DNA of 55,681 nucleotides from Candidatus Cloacimonadaceae bacterium. GTDB lineage: Bacteria; Cloacimonadota; Cloacimonadia; Cloacimonadales; Cloacimonadaceae. Positions 52,391 to 55,681 of the stretch are shown here, in pieces. How positions within the stretch are numbered: position 1 is the stretch's first letter; each line of letters begins with the position of its first letter. The DNA lies in the NCBI GenBank assembly GCA_030693415.1, contig JAUYAR010000037.1, positions 1-55,681 of the forward strand. Direction: 5' to 3'. The position numbers were made by a program, and so were the translations under genes. The notes beneath the pieces are model-generated. The model was not told where the DNA came from, searched no databases, and was given only the letters and a program-made list of their open reading frames with translations.

Positions 52391-53742
52391 GGCTGATAGT
52401 TCTCCAACAAGTGTTTGGCAAAGGCATCGTAGTCATGATGCATGGTCAGAATATACTCCGGTTTATCTTCCAGGTTTTGCAGTGATGGAGGCAAAGCGGG
52501 ATCAAAGCCAAGCAGTTCCTTGATCTTTTCCGGAAACTTTGCGGGATGTGCGGTTTCCAATGATACGCAAAGGCGATCTGCTGCTTCGGGATGATTTATC
52601 AGATAATCCGAAAGCCCTGCCCAACCAACCGCTCCGTGGGGTTCGAGCAGGAGTTTATGCTCTTTCCAGGCGGAACTGATGGTCGCTGCTGTTTCGCTCT
52701 CGCCGATGCTGACGGCATACATGTCTTTGTGGATGGCTTCCATGTCCGCAGGTTTGTGAATGACTCCTTTTTCGTCCATCCTGCCTCCATAAAGAGCGAT
52801 CAAACGGGCTACGTTGCTGGGGTGTCCAACGTTCATGGCGCTGGAGATGCAATTTCGCGAGGGCGCGATCGCTTTGTAGATGCCGGTATTGTAATAGACA
52901 GGGTATTCGTCGTTGGAATTGGTCGCCACCACGAATTTGTGCACCGGCAAACCCATGCGCTTGGCGATCAATCCACCCATCAGATCTCCGAAATTGCCGG
53001 AGGGAACGCTGAACACAATCTTCTCGCCTAGTTTGTCATAGAGCCTGGCATAGGCATAGAAATAATACATGGTCTGGGGAATGAGGCGTCCGATGTTGAT
53101 CGAATTTGCGCTTGATAGTTTCAGATGCTCCATCGCGGGATCGGTGAAGGCGCGCTTGACCAAAGCCTGACAATCGTCAAACTTGCCGTCGATGGAGATC
53201 AATTCGATGTTTTTGCCCAGCGTGCTCATCTGTTTGCGTTGTCTGGCGGTCACTTCCAATTCGGGATAGAGCACCACGACCTTGATGTTTTCCAGTCCGT
53301 AGAAGGCGTTGGCAATGGCGCTGCCCGTGTCTCCGGAAGTGGCGGTCAGGATCAGCAGTTTGCGGTTTTCCTGATGCAGATAGTATTGCATCAAACGTCC
53401 CATAAGTCTGGCGGCAAAATCCTTGAAAGAAGCGGTTGGTCCCTGATCCAGACGCATCACATAGCGACGCTCGCATACGTGTTCCAAGGGTATGGCATGG
53501 TCATAGGCGTCATCGATCAGAGATTTCAGATCAAAAGCGGAAATCTCATCCGCGAGGAATCTGTGCGCGACTTGAAAGGCGATTTCGGGATAGCTAAGCC
53601 CTTTCATTGCCATGATTTCATCGAGTCCGATGGTCGGAATCGTTTCCGGCATATAGAGCCCGCCATCATCCGCCAAGCCTTTGATCAAGGCTTCGCGAAA
53701 TGACACCCGGGCGGATTTGAGATTGGTGGAATAATACCTCAT
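52387..53742 (-). CDS. thrC: Threonine synthase
   Basis: PLP enzyme turning O-phosphohomoserine into threonine. 451 residues. The N-terminal MRYYSTNLKSARVSFREAL is typical of the longer, class of ThrC found in enterobacteria and Bacteroidota. The PLP lysine lies in TASFKDFAARLM; a glycine-rich phosphate loop (TATSGDTGSAIANAF) and SVPSGNFGDLMGG follow. It sits between the Cys/Met enzyme (17-base gap) and the ApgM-like gene. Confidence 0.96.
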   Translation of the reverse strand: MRYYSTNLKSARVSFREALIKGLADDGGLYMPETIPTIGLDEIMAMKGLSYPEIAFQVAHRFLADEISAFDLKSLIDDAYDHAIPLEHVCERRYVMRLDQGPTASFKDFAARLMGRLMQYYLHQENRKLLILTATSGDTGSAIANAFYGLENIKVVVLYPELEVTARQRKQMSTLGKNIELISIDGKFDDCQALVKRAFTDPAMEHLKLSSANSINIGRLIPQTMYYFYAYARLYDKLGEKIVFSVPSGNFGDLMGGLIAKRMGLPVHKFVVATNSNDEYPVYYNTGIYKAIAPSRNCISSAMNVGHPSNVARLIALYGGRMDEKGVIHKPADMEAIHKDMYAVSIGESETAATISSAWKEHKLLLEPHGAVGWAGLSDYLINHPEAADRLCVSLETAHPAKFPEKIKELLGFDPALPPSLQNLEDKPEYILTMHHDYDAFAKHLLENYQP

Positions 53743-53759
53743 CTGGTCTTTGAACTCCC

Positions 53760-55223
53760 TTATCCCTTTCTCAGACGAGCGGATGAAGCTCCGCCGGCGG
53801 AATAGTTTGGCGCGCTGTGCATGATCGCTCTTCCGTCCAGAACCAGCAGTGCCTGATCAAGATCGTTGATCACGTCACTGGGATGTTCGGCACCGACGCT
53901 GAGGCGGATCAGGTTTCCGGGAATGGCTGCCAGCTTTCTGCCTTCCTCGCCTTGTTGGGCGTGAGTGGAAATTGCGGGAATCGTGGCGACGGATTTGATC
54001 CTTCCGAGATCGGTGGCTCTCCAGATGCGGGTCAGTCCGTCAAAGACGTCGCGTGTCTTTTCGGCTCCGCCCTTCACTTCAAAGCTCATCAGATGCCCAT
54101 AACGGTTGGTGGGTTTCATATAGTTGGGATCGTCCTCGGCATCCACGAGGAACATAAATTGTTTCGCAAGCGGATGCAGGTCATGGCTTTCAAGCCCCAG
54201 GTAATTGACCTTGGCGATGTGCTTGTGCCCCGAGAGGAATTCCGCCACTATCATTGTGTTTTGGGACATGACATCCATCTTCATGCGCAGGGTGCGGATG
54301 TCGTTGATGATCAGGATGCACTGTAGTGGAGAGATGTTGGGTCCATAATCACGCGCGGGCAGGAGCTTCAGATAGGTGCAGAAATCCGCCTTGAGGGCTT
54401 CATTATCGACCTTGGCGATGATATTCTTGCGGGAAATGATCGCTCCCGCGGTGCCAAAACCGCTGGTGGAAAGGGATTTGGTGACGGATTGGACGACAAT
54501 GTCCGCGCCCAAAGCAAGGGGACGCATCAAAGCGGGCGTGGCGACCGTGGAATCGACAATCAACGGAATGCCGTATTTGTGAGCCAGATCGGCGACCTTG
54601 CGCACGTCAAAGAATCCGAGCGTGGGATTGGAGGGTAATTCTCCATAGAGGAAACGCGTGTTTTCATCGATCAAAGATTCCCATTCTTCGATATTTGCGG
54701 AATCGATCACCTTGCGCCACCGGCAAAGAGATTCACCGTCCTCGCGGACTGAAAAAAGCTGGTAGGTGCCGCCATAGACTTGGGAAGTCGCCACAAAATT
54801 GCGGGGACGGGAAGGATCTTTGGGATCGGGATGCAAAAACTCCTCCACTGCGGTGCGGATGGCGCTCATGCCTGATGAAGTGGCAAGACAGGAAGCTTCC
54901 ACGCCGCTGCGGTATTCCTCCAAAAGAGCTAACAATCCCTCAAGATAATACATGCTGGGATTGGCAATGCGCGAATAGCACCAGGTGGGAATCTGATAGC
55001 CCAATGCCAGTTCCATTTCATCCGAATCCCTAAAGGTCTGCGAAGTGGATAGATATGCCGGTTCGATGATCGAACCCTGATTAAAATCCAATGCTTCCTG
55101 CATGGAATAAAGTCCGTGCACGGCGATCGTGTCGAATCTGCACTTCCGCATTTGCTTGCGATATTCACCATGCCATTGCATAGCTTGCTGTGCAGCATCA
55201 AGATAGCGTTGTTTTCCGTCCAT
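53760..55223 (-). CDS. Cys/Met metabolism PLP-dependent enzyme (O-acyl-homoserine sulfhydrylase / cystathionine gamma-synthase type)
   Basis: 487 residues from ATG 55223, which has AAGGAG upstream; a TTG seven codons earlier is possible but lacks spacing. Cys_Met_Meta_PP motifs: PAYLSTSQTFRD, CLATSSGMSAI, VDSTVATPALMRPLALGADIV and the PLP lysine in VVQSVTKSLSTSG. Longer than usual (about 400) through inserts and an N-terminal extension. Likely puts sulfur into homoserine for methionine, next to thrC that uses the same precursor. Exact reaction not certain. Confidence 0.9.
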   Translation of the reverse strand: MDGKQRYLDAAQQAMQWHGEYRKQMRKCRFDTIAVHGLYSMQEALDFNQGSIIEPAYLSTSQTFRDSDEMELALGYQIPTWCYSRIANPSMYYLEGLLALLEEYRSGVEASCLATSSGMSAIRTAVEEFLHPDPKDPSRPRNFVATSQVYGGTYQLFSVREDGESLCRWRKVIDSANIEEWESLIDENTRFLYGELPSNPTLGFFDVRKVADLAHKYGIPLIVDSTVATPALMRPLALGADIVVQSVTKSLSTSGFGTAGAIISRKNIIAKVDNEALKADFCTYLKLLPARDYGPNISPLQCILIINDIRTLRMKMDVMSQNTMIVAEFLSGHKHIAKVNYLGLESHDLHPLAKQFMFLVDAEDDPNYMKPTNRYGHLMSFEVKGGAEKTRDVFDGLTRIWRATDLGRIKSVATIPAISTHAQQGEEGRKLAAIPGNLIRLSVGAEHPSDVINDLDQALLVLDGRAIMHSAPNYSAGGASSARLRKG

Positions 55224-55252
55224 GTTTGGTCTCCTTGTTTTCAATGTTTTCC

Positions 55253-55281
55253 AACAAAGACAATGGCATTTGAAGTGTCAA
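55253..55281 (-). promoter_or_regulatory. Possible promoter of the threonine/methionine operon
   Basis: Minus-strand TTGACA (55276-55281), 17-base spacer, TTTGTT (55253-55258), about 30 bases before the start codon. The -35 is perfect, the -10 poor. Confidence 0.35.
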
Positions 55282-55318
55282 TGTTTTTTTGCTTTTATTC
55301 TGCGGGACGCTTCCGAAA

Positions 55319-55376
55319 TGTGGAAAATATGGAAGATGAGAGATGGGTTAAGGTGCAACCCTTCCACCTTTCCACC
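55319..55376. repeat. Dispersed inverted-repeat element, family C, copy 2
   Basis: Diverged copy of the element at 23164-23217 in opposite orientation: TGGAAA..ATGGAAGATGAGAGATG, then CCCTTCCACCTTTCCACC. The left arm has lost three of twelve matching bases. Confidence 0.6.
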
Positions 55377-55385
55377 GCTCCAAAC

Positions 55386-55415
55386 AAAAAACCCGGCGAT
55401 CGCTCACCGGGTTTT
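55386..55415 (-). terminator. Terminator after the sorting-tail remnant (bidirectional in form)
   Basis: ACCCGG/CCGGGT stem around CGATCGCTCA with A residues on one side and T residues on the other, 22 bases after the stop of the truncated gene at 55437. It could end transcription on both strands. Confidence 0.8.
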
Positions 55416-55436
55416 CTGAATTATATTGTTTTTCGT

Positions 55437-55541
55437 TTACTTCATCAACACGGCTTTGCGCACGAAGCTGTCCTTTCCGGCTTGCATTTGGAAGTAATAG
55501 ATTCCAGTGCCGCGGAGAAACATGCATGAGTTGATTTTTGA
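55437..55541 (-). pseudogene. Truncated C-terminus of a secreted protein with sorting tail, cut by an IS
   Basis: The last 25 or so codons of a minus-strand gene survive: GTGIYYFQMQAGKDSFV, then RKAVLMK and stop, followed by a terminator. This is the end of the same FlgD-like / type IX-like tail seen in the S8 and M14 proteins (RKMLLSK and RKMILLK). Upstream, the frame meets a stop at the insertion sequence tip at 55542, so the rest of the gene has been separated or lost. Confidence 0.8.
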
Positions 55542-55544
55542 CTA

Positions 55545-55681
55545 GTAGAGCGTCCCATAATTAACGTTCTATAATTGAACTTCATTCATTTTATACTTCC
55601 ATCTAAACACGACCGGTGTTTTATTGATTTCATCCAACCCTTGGTAGATGCGTTCGACCAGTTCTTGCTTTGATCCAACTC
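55545..55681 (-). mobile_element. Partial insertion sequence (IS630-like), right edge
   Basis: Tip GTAGAGCGTCCCATA, then TTAACGTT, matching the inward sequence at the left edge of the window (23 or so bases, few differences). TA and C flank it (CTA before the tip), as expected for a CTAG target. It contains the 3' end of a transposase-like gene and leaves the window. Confidence 0.7.
55569..55681 (-). CDS. Partial CDS: C-terminus of a transposase, IS630-like
   Basis: Thirty-six codons visible before the stop: they include KQELVERIYQGLDEINKTP and VVFRWKYKMNEVQL. This resembles the C-terminal end of IS630/IS-type DDE transposases, where a 'E-x-x-N-x-x-P-x-x-(F/Y)-x-W' pattern is common. The stop is 24 bases inside the IS tip. 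Family assignment is from this pattern and the TA flank, not from a search. Confidence 0.6.
   Translation of the reverse strand, partial: VGSKQELVERIYQGLDEINKTPVVFRWKYKMNEVQL

Noticed and set aside
1-55681. tRNA or rRNA genes
   Set aside because: I looked for tRNA-like T-loop and anticodon arrangements and conserved rRNA strings in the gaps between genes and saw none; a tRNAscan run would settle it.

Overview
The window looks like chromosomal DNA of a Gram-negative (diderm) bacterium, most probably Candidatus Cloacimonadota (WWE1) or a close FCB-group relative. That placement is inferred from gene content: mDAP-type peptidoglycan genes with a MurE-MurF fusion, a DUF2723 membrane protein, and large secreted enzymes that end in FlgD-like / type IX-like sorting tails. 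It was not tested by a search.

Layout. (1) 1-2120 is accessory DNA. It starts inside an insertion sequence, followed by a radical-SAM-like gene with a variant CX3CX3C motif, a 23-codon ORF, a DUF1828/DUF1829 gene and a possible phage-gene scrap. (2) 2174-18368, all on the minus strand, is one compact division and cell wall (dcw) operon: mraZ-rsmH-ftsL-ftsI-murEF-mraY-murD-ftsW-murG-murC-ftsQ-ftsA-ftsZ. Many stops and starts overlap, and a terminator lies downstream of ftsZ. murB and ddl are absent from their usual place. (3) 18369-19333 is gene-poor and holds possible MraZ boxes, REP-like hairpins and a small RNA gene. (4) 19334-23029 encodes a secreted subtilisin. (5) 23302-31687, plus strand, holds a TetR regulator, an outer-membrane-type protein, a lipoprotein deacetylase, an aminotransferase, two sugar ABC permeases and a DUF2723 protein. 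(6) 31688-33047 is a 1.36-kb gene-free stretch with the second copy of the small RNA module and several large inverted repeats. (7) 33048-49379, minus strand, holds DUF2851, mtgA, rpsT, two glycosyltransferases, asparaginase, queC, trpS, rimO, DUF1015, an M18 aminopeptidase, a divergent deacetylase, a DUF192 lipoprotein and a secreted M14 carboxypeptidase with a dockerin-like segment. (8) 49956-50620 has a small plus-strand gene of unknown function and a decayed paralogue of its start. (9) 50647-55223, minus strand, is a threonine/methionine operon: a Cys/Met PLP enzyme, thrC, an ApgM-like protein and a GNAT. (10) The window ends in the remains of a third sorting-tail protein cut by an insertion sequence with the same terminal repeat as the one at the left edge.

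Most striking observations: a two-copy RNA gene of about 110 nt with its own promoter and terminator in both copies, which I do not recognise; an in-frame array of eight heptamers inside the murF half of an essential fusion gene; at least two families of REP-like hairpins plus large palindromes made of repeated short units; and insertion sequence ends of the same type and orientation at both window edges.
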